Assembly (NCBI GenBank): GCA_963843525.1
Contig: CAWJKM010000005.1
Coordinates: forward strand, 620,001-684,000
Length of the DNA: 64,000 bases
Origin: DATJPR01 sp963843525
Lineage (GTDB): Bacteria; Bacteroidota; Ignavibacteria; UBA10030; UBA6906
Direction of reading: 5' to 3'
Each line of letters opens with the position of its first letter. Position 1 is the stretch's first letter. Shown here piece by piece: positions 44,064 through 52,687 of this stretch. The position numbers and the translations under genes were made by a program. Under the pieces are notes generated by a model, which made no database searches, was not told the origin of the DNA, and was given only the letters and a program-made list of their open reading frames with translations.

Positions 44064-44954
44064 ATGTTACCATCACGACGTACCTTCCTGAACTCTCTGG
44101 GATCCCTGCTGGGGGCTGCAGCCGTCGCTCCCGGCGAGGCACTCCGGCGAATGGAAGACTCGCTCCAGACCGCCGGCGCCTCGGATGAGGAAATCGTCGG
44201 GCGCACCTTCACTCTTGCCGCCCGCCGCGGCCTTTCGGGCGAGGAAATCGGAGAAATCATCGCCGTGGTGGGTTCCTCTTTTATGGGAACGCCGTACATC
44301 GCCCATTCCCTCGAAGAGCCCGGTCCGGAACATCTCGTGGTAAACCTTCGCGCATTCGACTGCACCACATTCGTGGAAAGCACCCTTGCCCTTTCCCGGT
44401 GTATCCGACTCCGGACTCCGTCATTTGTTTCATTTCACGCGCAACTGCAAAGGATCCGTTATCGGGAAGGCCAAATCCACGGCTATCCCAGCCGCCTCCA
44501 TTATTTCATTGACTGGATAGCGGATAACGAAAAGAAAAAGATCGTCCACAATATTACGCGGGACATCGGCGGCGTCGCGGTGACAAAGCCGATCGATTTC
44601 ATGACAACCCACCCTGAAGCGTATCGCCAGCTAGCAGAGAAACCGAACCTCGAGGCAATGGCGGTGGTGGAGAAGCGTCTGTCAGGACACCCGTACTCCG
44701 TCCTCTCAAAACAGGCCATTGTCCGGGCCCAGAAGGAAATCAAAAGCGGTGACATCATCGCTCTGGCAACCGCGATGAAGGGGCTCGACGTCTCGCACGT
44801 CGGCTTTGCCGTCCGGTCGGAAAACGTTGTGAAATTTCTCCATGCTCCGCTTTCGGGCGGTTCAGTCCAGCTCTCTCCAAGCTCTCTCGCAGAATATGTC
44901 GCCGGCATCGCGAAAGCGACCGGCATCATTGTTGTCCGTCCCCTCAACCCCTGA
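44064..44954 (+). CDS. DUF1460 (NlpC/P60-like amidase) protein with a Tat-like signal
   Basis: The 296-residue protein starts at the ATG at 44064 behind GAGGG (a TTG at 44049 is less likely). It opens with a twin-arginine-like signal SRRTFLNSLGSLLGAAAVA. The catalytic Cys is in NLRAFDCTTFVESTLAL, and a His lies in LDVSHVGFAVR. DUF1460 proteins resemble NlpC/P60 peptidases and N-acetylmuramoyl-L-alanine amidases acting on cell-wall peptides. It lies directly after dnaB, 16 bp apart, and before a DUF4412 gene; its substrate is inferred from the family. Confidence 0.88.
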   Translation: MLPSRRTFLNSLGSLLGAAAVAPGEALRRMEDSLQTAGASDEEIVGRTFTLAARRGLSGEEIGEIIAVVGSSFMGTPYIAHSLEEPGPEHLVVNLRAFDCTTFVESTLALSRCIRLRTPSFVSFHAQLQRIRYREGQIHGYPSRLHYFIDWIADNEKKKIVHNITRDIGGVAVTKPIDFMTTHPEAYRQLAEKPNLEAMAVVEKRLSGHPYSVLSKQAIVRAQKEIKSGDIIALATAMKGLDVSHVGFAVRSENVVKFLHAPLSGGSVQLSPSSLAEYVAGIAKATGIIVVRPLNP

Positions 44955-44992
44955 CGGCATCGATCCATCATTTCAACAGGAAAGGAACACCA

Positions 44993-45760
44993 ATGAGGAT
45001 GCACCTTCGCCTTCTTGCAACCGCGCTCATCGTGCTCTCCGGCATGACAGCCTTTGGTCAAGGAGTCTACACCGAGCAAAACACCACTGTCAAAGCTGCC
45101 GGGGATCGCGTGTTCGCGGGAAAGACCTACTACATGCCGAAGATGATGAAGTCCATTTCCGAGGGTAATGGTATCATCGTCAGACTCGACAAGCAGATGA
45201 TCTACCGGTTCAATACCACCGATCAGACGTACTCCGAAATGACGTTCACGGAGTGGGATGCGCAGATGAAAAAGGCGTCAGCGGAGTTCGACACGAAAAT
45301 GGAAGAGCTCAAGAAGCATCTCGATAGCATGCCCCCCGAACAGAGAAAGATGATGGAACAAATGATGGGGGCCAAGGACCAGAAGCAATCGAATTTCGAG
45401 GTCAAGATGACGGGAGAGAAAAAGACCATCGCCGGACTGCCGGCAACGAAGTGTATTGTGCTGCAGGATGGAAAGGAATTCCTCACCGCGTGGACCACGA
45501 AGGATCTCAAGGGCTTTGCGGCCATGCGGAAGGATTATGAAGGCATGATGGGTCGCCTCTCGCAATCGGCCCCGGGAGCCGCCGCGTCGATGATGGATGC
45601 GATTAAAAAGCTGGATGGATTCCCGCTTGAAATGGAAATGGCCATGGGCGTCCAGACGGAGGTCACGAAGGTCCAGGAGGAGAAAATCCCGGAAAGTGAG
45701 TTCCAGGTTCCGACCGGATACAAGAAAGTGGCGGCAGATCTCGAAATGAAGGCACATTAA
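44993..45760 (+). CDS. DUF4412 secreted protein
   Basis: The 255-residue protein has a signal peptide (LRLLATALIVLSGMTAFGQ), then a region rich in Met, Lys and Glu with the DUF4412 pattern: GNGIIVRLDKQMIYRFNTTDQTYSEMTFTEW, MTGEKKTIAGLPATKCIV and EFLTAWTTKDL. Function is unknown. These are periplasmic proteins of Bacteroidota and relatives. A Shine-Dalgarno-like GGAAAGGA precedes the ATG. A hairpin terminator follows the stop. Confidence 0.85.
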   Translation: MRMHLRLLATALIVLSGMTAFGQGVYTEQNTTVKAAGDRVFAGKTYYMPKMMKSISEGNGIIVRLDKQMIYRFNTTDQTYSEMTFTEWDAQMKKASAEFDTKMEELKKHLDSMPPEQRKMMEQMMGAKDQKQSNFEVKMTGEKKTIAGLPATKCIVLQDGKEFLTAWTTKDLKGFAAMRKDYEGMMGRLSQSAPGAAASMMDAIKKLDGFPLEMEMAMGVQTEVTKVQEEKIPESEFQVPTGYKKVAADLEMKAH

Positions 45761-45793
45761 TCGGAAGGTCTCTGCGCTGTCCGCGTGTCGTCT

Positions 45794-45820
45794 GGGAGCG
45801 GTCCCCTGCGGGCCGCTCCC
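45794..45820 (+). terminator. Strong GC hairpin after the DUF4412 gene
   Basis: GGGAGCGG (45794-45801) and CCC (45803-45805) pair with GGG (45810-45812) and CCGCTCCC (45813-45820) around a CTGC loop with one bulged T. The stem of 11 bp is followed by a C/T-rich stretch, so it is a plausible terminator. Confidence 0.65.
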
Positions 45821-45887
45821 CTCGTTCTCTGTCTCCCCCGGCCTCCACATCGGTTGTTTGCATCTTCCTCCCTGTCTTGATAACTTA

Positions 45888-45930
45888 CCGATTGACAGTA
45901 GTCCATTGTCCATAGACTATTGTCAATCGG
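45888..45930. repeat. 16-bp stem hairpin of the heptamer-repeat type
   Basis: CCGATTGACAGTAGTC (45888-45903) pairs with GACTATTGTCAATCGG (45915-45930), with only one position a G-T pair, around an 11-base loop. Units such as gtccatt and gtccata keep a 7-bp register similar to the two larger arrays. It lies before the DUF4159 gene. Confidence 0.75.
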
Positions 45931-45994
45931 GGGGAATGTGAATCGAGGTCGAGAAACGAGCCATGAGAGGAATCCCCATTGGCATGCAGCGGCC

Positions 45995-46675
45995 ATGGTG
46001 AATGTTAAGAGCGGCGTGGTCCTCATCGTTCTTCTTGTCGTGTTGTCGGCGGTCACCGTCGCGCAGGGGAGCAGGGGAACAAGCGCATTTTCCATTGCAC
46101 GCCTGAAATACGCCGGCGGCGGCGATTGGTACAATGGCCCCTCCGAAGAGGTGAATCTCCTCAATTTCGTTCACCAGCAAACAGGGATCGACGTCGACGC
46201 CCGGTACCATTTTGTCGATCTCTCGAACGACGACCTTTTTACCTGTCCCTTTCTCTTCATGACCGGGCATGGCAACATCTCGTTTACCGGGCCGGAAGTG
46301 CAGCGTCTGCGCACCTACCTGGAAAACGGGGGATTTTTGTATGCCGACGACGACTACGGCATGGACAAAGCCTTCCGCCGCGAAATCAAGAAGGTGTTTC
46401 CCGCTGAAACTCTTGTCGAGCTTCCCTTCAGTTACGGACTGTATCACTGCAAATTCGATTTTCCGAACGGTCCCCCCAAGACGCACGAGCACAACGGGAA
46501 ACCACCCCAGGGCTTCGGCCTCTTCTATAATAGTCGCCTCATTGTCTACTATACATACGAATCGAATCCGAGCGACGGATGGGATGATCCGGATGTCCAT
46601 AAGGACCCGGAGGAGAAACGCCTGGAAGCGCTGCGCTTTGGAACGAACATCGTTGTGTGGGCCTTGACGCACTGA
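45995..46675 (+). CDS. DUF4159 domain protein
   Basis: The 226-residue protein, from the ATG at 45995, has an N-terminal hydrophobic segment (VVLIVLLVVLSAVTVAQG) and a DUF4159 domain: FSIARLKYAGGGDWYNGPSEEVNLL, PFLFMTGHGNISF, and LRTYLENGGFLYADDDYGMDKAFRREI. DUF4159 resembles the glutamine-amidotransferase-like domain found in VWA-containing membrane proteins. In related genomes it is often near MoxR, DUF58, DUF4175 and VWA genes. Here only the DUF4175 gene is next to it, 98 bp downstream. Confidence 0.88.
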   Translation: MVNVKSGVVLIVLLVVLSAVTVAQGSRGTSAFSIARLKYAGGGDWYNGPSEEVNLLNFVHQQTGIDVDARYHFVDLSNDDLFTCPFLFMTGHGNISFTGPEVQRLRTYLENGGFLYADDDYGMDKAFRREIKKVFPAETLVELPFSYGLYHCKFDFPNGPPKTHEHNGKPPQGFGLFYNSRLIVYYTYESNPSDGWDDPDVHKDPEEKRLEALRFGTNIVVWALTH

Positions 46676-46773
46676 GACGGGGAGCGGCATGGTTCGAAGT
46701 CCGAAAAAGGAGAATCGAGAATTCGTGAAAGAAGTTCGGAAAAAGTGAATACTGTCGGACATCTTGTATTGAG

Positions 46774-49700
46774 TTGATCGTGGAACCAACAAGCGAATCG
46801 GCACCCGGGGGAGATTTTCTGGCGGCGCGGCTTGAAGCGGTGCGGCGCAAGCGCGACCGGGCCAGCGTGCTCCGCGGCTCATTCGTTGCATTGAGCGTGG
46901 GGCTGGCGCTCGCCTTTCTCGCCCTTGTCGCGGAGGAATTGCTTTATCTCCCTCCTTTTGCCCGCAGCGCCCTCGTCTGGTTGATCCCGCTCGGGTGTCT
47001 CGGCGTGTTCTCGAGCATCGGCGGTGCGGCTCTGCTTCGCCTCGCCCGACTCATCGCGCAGGAGCCGGACGAGGAGACAGCCAGATTCGTCGGTACAAAC
47101 ATCCCGGCACTTGGCGACAGGCTGCTCAACGGGCTTCAGCTGATCCGCGCCCACGAGAGCGGAACAATCCAGCAACTGTATTCATCGGACCTTGTCGAAG
47201 CGGCGATCAACGACCTGAAGCAACTGGTGGAACCTTTCGATTTCACCGGTGTTGTGGGTTTTGCGGGATCGAGAAGGGCGGCGAGAGCTCTGGGAATAGG
47301 AGTGGGAATTATCCTGCTGTTGTTCATTGTCGCCCCGTCCTCCTTCCTCGGATCAGCATACCGGCTGTGGCATATGAACGAAGTGTTCGCGATGCCGGCC
47401 CCATTCCGTCTGGTAGTGGACCCCGGCGACAAGGAAATCATCAAGGGAGAAGCCGTCCGGATTTCTGTGCGTGCAGAGGGTGCACTGCCCGAGAACGTGG
47501 TCCTTGCGGTGCGTCCCGACGGTCAGGTATCGGAAGAGACGCATATTCTCACGTCGGACAACACGGGGGAATACCGGTTCGACATTCCGTCCATCAAAAC
47601 ATCGACACGGTACTCCGTCCGTTCGGGCTCCGTCCGGACACGGGAATATGTGCTGCATGTTGTCGATAGACCTCTCGTGCGACTGTTGCGGTTGACCGTT
47701 CGACCACCTGCATATACAGGTCTTCCCTCCCATACCCAGGAGGACAACGTCGGCGACGTTACAGCACTGAAAGGAACCCGTGTTAGCCTCGAACTGGAAA
47801 GCAACAAAGACCTTGCGACAGCCGCCGCACAGTTCCATGACGGGACGGAGATTGCTCTTCCGGTCACGGGGAAGAAGGCGACAGGGTCGTTTCTGCTGCG
47901 CACCGACGGGGTCTATCGGATTGCCCTGAAGGATTCACAGGGACTCGCCAACGCAGATCCCATTGAGTATACCGTGAAAATCCTGCCGGATGCATATCCG
48001 TCTATCTCCATCGTCTCCCCCGGAATGAATCTGGACATCACGGACAATAGTGCGCTCCCGCTGGTCATCAAAATCGTGGATGATTTCGGATTCAGCCGGC
48101 TTCGCCTCGGGTACAAGCTTGTGCAATCGCGTTACGAGCAGCCGTGGAGTGACTACCGATATATCACGATTCCGCTCGCGCGCGGCATCGGGACTGAGGC
48201 CCTCGTGCCGTACTCCTGGCCGCTCACTGCACTGCACCTTGTTCCCGAAGACGCGGTCAGCTACCACGCGGAAGTGTTCGACAACGACGCTGTCTCCGGA
48301 CCTAAGTCTGCTGTCAGTGAAGAATTCACGCTCCGTCTTCCCTCCATCGACGAAGTCTTTGCGGACGTCGACAAAGGACACGAGGAAAGCCTGCAAAATT
48401 TGCAGGAGGCGATGACACAGGCAAACGAAGCGAGGAAGGACCTGCAGGATCTGATCAAGGATGCCAAAAAGGAACAGGACAAACTCGACTGGCAGGACCG
48501 GCAAAAGGCCGAGCAACTGGCAAAGAAGTATGCCGCGTTGCAGCAGAAGATGGATGATGTAAAGAAGACTGTCGACAAGATGACGCAGGAAATGCAGAAG
48601 AACCGGGTTCTCTCCAAAGAGACGATGGAGAAATACCTGGAACTGCAGCAGTTGATGGAGCAGATGAACACGCCCGAATTTGCGGAGGCGTTGAAGCAGA
48701 TGCAGCAGGCAATGCAGCAGATGTCGCCGGAAGCGATGCGGCGCGCGCTGGAGAACTTTTCATTTTCCGAGGAGAATTTCCGGAAAAGCATCGAACGGAC
48801 CATGAATCTGCTCAAACGGATTCAGGTGGAGCAGAAGGTCGATCAGATTGTCAAGCGCCTGGCCGAGATGGAGAAGGAGCAAAGCGATCTCCGCGACAGG
48901 ACAGCGGCGATGAAGGAAGGAAACAAGCAGGAAGCCGCCGAACTGGCCAAACGGCAGGAGGGACTCAAACAGGATACCGACGAATTGCGGAAGGAAATGG
49001 AAGAGCTGCAAAAGAAAATGGAAGAATTCCCCTCCGAGATGCCTCTGCCCGAAATGGAGAAGGCGAACAAGGAAATGGCCGCAAGCCAACTCGAAGAGCA
49101 GCTCCAGCAAGCCGCGGAGAATATCGCCGCGAGCCAGTCTGCCCAGGCGTCGCAGGGACAGCAGCAGGCGCTCGACAAGATGAAGAGTCTCTCGGAACAC
49201 ATGCAGTCCGTTCAGCAAGGTCTCAGGCAACGGCAACAACAACAGGTCCTCAGCGAGATGCGGCGCGATGTGCAGGACCTCCTGGAGCTCTCCCGGCGTG
49301 AGGAGCAGCTCAAGAACGAATCGCGTCAGATGGAACAAAATTCGCCGGAGTTCAGGAAGAACGCCGAAGAACAAATGGGCGTGATGCGGGATCTTTCGAC
49401 GTTGAGCGACCGGATGTCTTCACTTTCACAGAAAACATTTGCCGTGACGCCGGAGATGGGCAAGGCCATCGGCGACGCAATGCGCGCAATGTCGGAGGCG
49501 ATGCAATCCCTGGATCAGCGGAACGGGGGGAGGTCCTCCGAGCGGCAGGAAGGTGCAATGGCAGCCCTGAACCAGGGCGCGCAACTTATGCAGGGTGCCA
49601 TGGAAGCCCTGCAGCAGGGGGGTGGCGAGGGAATGGGTATGGCCGGGTTCATGCAGCGGCTGAAACAACTTTCCGGACTTCAGGAGGGGATTAACCAGGG

Positions 49701-50196
49701 AACGAAAGGAATGGGTGGCATGACCCAGGAACAAGCGGCCGGCATGGCAAGATTGGCGGGAGAGCAGGGAATGGTCAGAAAATCCCTCGAAGAATTGCAG
49801 CGCGAGGCGGCGGCGGCTGGGGAACTGCACAAGATGCTCGGTGACCTTTCGAGTGTGGCAAATGAAATGCGGGAAGTGCAGACAGATCTCGCCCAGGGAA
49901 ATGTCAATCCTGAAACCATCAGGAAACAGGACCGGATACTTTCACGATTGCTCGATGCACAGCGATCAACCCGCGAACGGGATTATGAGAAGACCCGCCG
50001 CGCGCAGACCGGCAAAGACATTTTCCGGAAGAGCCCGTCCGCCATCGATCTCTCCTCGCAGGAGGCGAAAGAAAAGATGCGGAGAGATCTCCTGAGAGCA
50101 ATGGAGCAGGGCTACACGCGTGATTACGAAGAATTGATCCGGAAGTACTTCGAAGTTCTTGAGTCGGAACCGCAACCCCAACAACAACAACAATAG
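46774..50196 (+). CDS. DUF4175 family membrane protein with long coiled-coil region
   Basis: This 1140-residue protein has two or three transmembrane helices near the N-terminus (about 36-90) and another near 175 (LGIGVGIILLLFIVAP). Ig-like/beta domains (about 210-520) follow. The second half is almost entirely coiled-coil, rich in Gln, Glu, Lys and Met (about 540-1110), with a poly-Gln C-terminus. This architecture matches DUF4175 proteins, whose function is unknown. They are usually linked to MoxR/VWA loci. The start is a TTG at 46774 or a GTG at 46780, with no Shine-Dalgarno. Confidence 0.82.
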   Translation: MIVEPTSESAPGGDFLAARLEAVRRKRDRASVLRGSFVALSVGLALAFLALVAEELLYLPPFARSALVWLIPLGCLGVFSSIGGAALLRLARLIAQEPDEETARFVGTNIPALGDRLLNGLQLIRAHESGTIQQLYSSDLVEAAINDLKQLVEPFDFTGVVGFAGSRRAARALGIGVGIILLLFIVAPSSFLGSAYRLWHMNEVFAMPAPFRLVVDPGDKEIIKGEAVRISVRAEGALPENVVLAVRPDGQVSEETHILTSDNTGEYRFDIPSIKTSTRYSVRSGSVRTREYVLHVVDRPLVRLLRLTVRPPAYTGLPSHTQEDNVGDVTALKGTRVSLELESNKDLATAAAQFHDGTEIALPVTGKKATGSFLLRTDGVYRIALKDSQGLANADPIEYTVKILPDAYPSISIVSPGMNLDITDNSALPLVIKIVDDFGFSRLRLGYKLVQSRYEQPWSDYRYITIPLARGIGTEALVPYSWPLTALHLVPEDAVSYHAEVFDNDAVSGPKSAVSEEFTLRLPSIDEVFADVDKGHEESLQNLQEAMTQANEARKDLQDLIKDAKKEQDKLDWQDRQKAEQLAKKYAALQQKMDDVKKTVDKMTQEMQKNRVLSKETMEKYLELQQLMEQMNTPEFAEALKQMQQAMQQMSPEAMRRALENFSFSEENFRKSIERTMNLLKRIQVEQKVDQIVKRLAEMEKEQSDLRDRTAAMKEGNKQEAAELAKRQEGLKQDTDELRKEMEELQKKMEEFPSEMPLPEMEKANKEMAASQLEEQLQQAAENIAASQSAQASQGQQQALDKMKSLSEHMQSVQQGLRQRQQQQVLSEMRRDVQDLLELSRREEQLKNESRQMEQNSPEFRKNAEEQMGVMRDLSTLSDRMSSLSQKTFAVTPEMGKAIGDAMRAMSEAMQSLDQRNGGRSSERQEGAMAALNQGAQLMQGAMEALQQGGGEGMGMAGFMQRLKQLSGLQEGINQGTKGMGGMTQEQAAGMARLAGEQGMVRKSLEELQREAAAAGELHKMLGDLSSVANEMREVQTDLAQGNVNPETIRKQDRILSRLLDAQRSTRERDYEKTRRAQTGKDIFRKSPSAIDLSSQEAKEKMRRDLLRAMEQGYTRDYEELIRKYFEVLESEPQPQQQQQ

Positions 50197-50220
50197 CATA
50201 CTCACAGTACCGCATCCGGT

Positions 50221-51399
50221 ATGACCCCACGGAATTTCTCGCAACATCTCTTTTCCACCTACGAACAGTACCGGCGGACCGACCTTTTCCCGTCGAACTG
50301 TAAACACGGTGTTATCATTCCCGAGATTCAACGACTCATCGGACAGAGCAACGGAATTCTCACCGCGGAGTTGGCGGGTCATTCGCTCCAGGGCCGGTCA
50401 ATCCTCCGCGTGTCGTTCGGGCACGGTTCTCTCCCCCTTCTCCTCTGGTCCCAGATGCATGGTGACGAACCGACCGCGACCCTTGCGATCGTGGACATGC
50501 TGGAATACCTCAATGCTGTTTCGGGAGAGGAATGGATGAAAGAGATGATGGGAATGCTTACGGTGCACATCATCCCCATGCTCAACCCCGACGGCGCTGA
50601 ACGTTTCCGCCGCTACACTGCCGCGGAAATCGACATGAACCGGGATGCTCGAGCACTGGTGACCCCCGAAGCGCGTCTGCTCCGTGAAGCGCAGCGTACG
50701 CTTCGTCCCCTGTTCGGGTTTAACCTGCATGACCAGGGTCTTAGTTCTGTCGGGAATTCCAACAATGTCTCGGCGCTCTCGCTTCTCGCTCCTGCCTTGG
50801 ATGAAGAACGATCAGCGCCGATGGGAAGAGTCCGGGCAATGCGTCTCGGCGCGCTGGTCGCAGACGTCCTTGGCCAGTTCGTCGGCGGTCATCTTGCCAC
50901 CTACGACGATAGCTATGAACCCCGGGCGTTCGGAGATGGAATGCAAACGTGGGGGACAAGTACGCTGCTGATCGAATCGGGCCACTGGCCGAATGATCCG
51001 GACAAGACATTTGTTCGCAAGCTGAATTTCGTTGCACTCCTGACCACCATCCGCGCAATCAGCAACGGGATGTATCAGGATGTCGACCTCGACATCTACC
51101 GCTCGCTTCTGCCCAACGGGCGAAGGATGATGGATGTCATCGTACACCAGGTGGAACTTCGCCACAATGGTGGATGGTCGGAACGGGTGGATCTCGGACT
51201 TCTTGCCGTGCCGCAAAACGGGAGGACCAGCGATTTCGGCGGGGAGGAAACGCTGTATGCCATCAAGGAGATTGGGGATCTTCGGGATTTTGGCGCGTTG
51301 CTCGACATCGATGCGTCGGCCCGGTTCCTTCAGACAAAAGAGGTCCGCATTGAGATGATGATGCGGATCCAGGAGTTACGCAACATGCTGCAACTTTGA
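50221..51399 (+). CDS. M14-family zinc carboxypeptidase-like protein
   Basis: The 392-residue protein has the M14 zinc pattern: SQMHGDEPTATLAIVDML (His and Glu ligands), IIPMLNPDGAERFRR, DMNRDA, GFNLHDQG (third ligand His) and LLIESGHW (Glu near the active site). M14 enzymes remove C-terminal amino acids or cleave peptidoglycan peptides. No signal peptide is visible, so it is probably cytoplasmic. It lies 24 bp downstream of the DUF4175 gene. The C-terminal third (about 270-392) carries a separate small domain without an obvious match. Confidence 0.85.
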   Translation: MTPRNFSQHLFSTYEQYRRTDLFPSNCKHGVIIPEIQRLIGQSNGILTAELAGHSLQGRSILRVSFGHGSLPLLLWSQMHGDEPTATLAIVDMLEYLNAVSGEEWMKEMMGMLTVHIIPMLNPDGAERFRRYTAAEIDMNRDARALVTPEARLLREAQRTLRPLFGFNLHDQGLSSVGNSNNVSALSLLAPALDEERSAPMGRVRAMRLGALVADVLGQFVGGHLATYDDSYEPRAFGDGMQTWGTSTLLIESGHWPNDPDKTFVRKLNFVALLTTIRAISNGMYQDVDLDIYRSLLPNGRRMMDVIVHQVELRHNGGWSERVDLGLLAVPQNGRTSDFGGEETLYAIKEIGDLRDFGALLDIDASARFLQTKEVRIEMMMRIQELRNMLQL

Positions 51400-51457
51400 C
51401 GGATCCCTGAGCCCGGTGCTTTCCCCTGCCCCCAAACCCACCCGATCCCCCTCCAAG

Positions 51458-52444
51458 TCACACCGCGCCGGCCACCGCATTGATCGCCGCAATATTCACG
51501 ATGTCGCTCACGCTGCAACCGCGCGAGAGATCGTAGGCGGGTCTGCGCAAACCCTGAACAATCGGTCCTATCGCTTCAGCTCCCGCCAAACGTTGCGCGA
51601 GCTTGTATCCTATGTTCCCCGCGTTGAGATCGGGGAAGATAAGAACATTCGCATTGCCCCCGATGGGACTTCCCGGCGCCTTCTGCGCCGCAACCTTCTC
51701 CACAATTGCCGTGTCCAGCTGCACTTCACCGTCGACGAGGATATCCGGACGTTTCTGCTTGAACAGTTCCGTGGCCTTCTGAACCTTCTCAACAAGAGGA
51801 TGGCTCGCGCTCCCCTTCGTCGAGAACGAGAGCATGGCAACCCGTGGTTCTTCGCCGGTCAGTCGACGGTGGTTCTCCGCCGTCGAGATTGCGATGTCGG
51901 CCAGTTGCTCAAACGTGGGGTCGGGAACCACGGCAGCGTCGGCAAAGGAAAAGACCTTATGCGGGAAGATCATCAGGAAGAAGCTCGATACCACACTGAT
52001 CTTCTCTGAAAGCCCGATAACCTGAATCCCTGCCCGCAGCACGTCTCCGGTTGTGGACAGTGATCCGGCGACGCTCCCGCTGGCAAGACCCTCTCTGACC
52101 ATCATAGCCCCGAAAAACATCGGGATTTGCATGGTCTTCCGCGCTTCATCAATGGTTATCCCTTTGTGTTTCCGTAGCTCAAAAAACACATCTGCAAACC
52201 GGGAGGAAGTCTCCGCGGTCGACGGATCAATCACCTCGATATCGTTGATCGGAGTTCCGCTCTTTGTCGCTTGATTCTTGATCATGCCTGCATTGCCGAT
52301 CAAAATCGGTTTGACGATTTGCTGGTCTGTCAGGATTCGTGCAGCCTTGATCGCTCGTTCGTCGGTCGCATCAGGCAAAACGATGGTTTTCTTGCTGACT
52401 TTCGCCTTTGCGATGATGCTCGAAAGGAGTTCTGAAGGATTCAT
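51458..52444 (-). CDS. pta: Phosphate acetyltransferase
   Basis: The 328-residue PTA_PTB enzyme (from the ATG at 52444, MNPSELLSSI) converts acetyl-CoA and phosphate to acetyl phosphate and CoA. It has KKTIVLPDATDERAIKAA near the N-terminus, VREGLASGSVAGSLSTTGDVLRAG, SFSTKGSASHPLVEKVQKATE and VLIFPDLNAGNIGYKLAQRLAGAEAIGP. This is the single-domain bacterial form. An upstream ATG at 52504 would add 20 residues. No ackA is in the window. It faces the M14 gene 58 bp away, with no clear terminator. Confidence 0.95.
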   Translation of the reverse strand: MNPSELLSSIIAKAKVSKKTIVLPDATDERAIKAARILTDQQIVKPILIGNAGMIKNQATKSGTPINDIEVIDPSTAETSSRFADVFFELRKHKGITIDEARKTMQIPMFFGAMMVREGLASGSVAGSLSTTGDVLRAGIQVIGLSEKISVVSSFFLMIFPHKVFSFADAAVVPDPTFEQLADIAISTAENHRRLTGEEPRVAMLSFSTKGSASHPLVEKVQKATELFKQKRPDILVDGEVQLDTAIVEKVAAQKAPGSPIGGNANVLIFPDLNAGNIGYKLAQRLAGAEAIGPIVQGLRRPAYDLSRGCSVSDIVNIAAINAVAGAV

Positions 52445-52635
52445 GGGAGTAAGAGCTTTCGGATGAGATGAGATAGAAATCTTGGGCCTTCCGGCCGAAA
52501 ACAAGATAAGGAAACGCGATCAGGAATAAAAGGCTCTCAGAAGTCCGTTTTCTGCCGAAATGGCACTCCCGGCACGTGCCAGAGTCAAAATCTGGCCAAA
52601 TTAAAATCCTTTAACGAAAAACTAATCAAACTCGT

Positions 52636-52664
52636 TTGTTTTTTTGTCATACCATGGATACATT
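52636..52664 (+). promoter_or_regulatory. Predicted promoter of the miaB operon
   Basis: TTGTTT (52636-52641), 17 bp, TACATT (52659-52664), about 24 bases before the miaB ATG at 52688. The surroundings are A/T-rich. A small inverted repeat TGGCAC...GTGCCA at 52561-52581 lies upstream and might be an operator. Confidence 0.55.
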
Positions 52665-52687
52665 TTGTCGCCCCATTGAGAGCTCTC

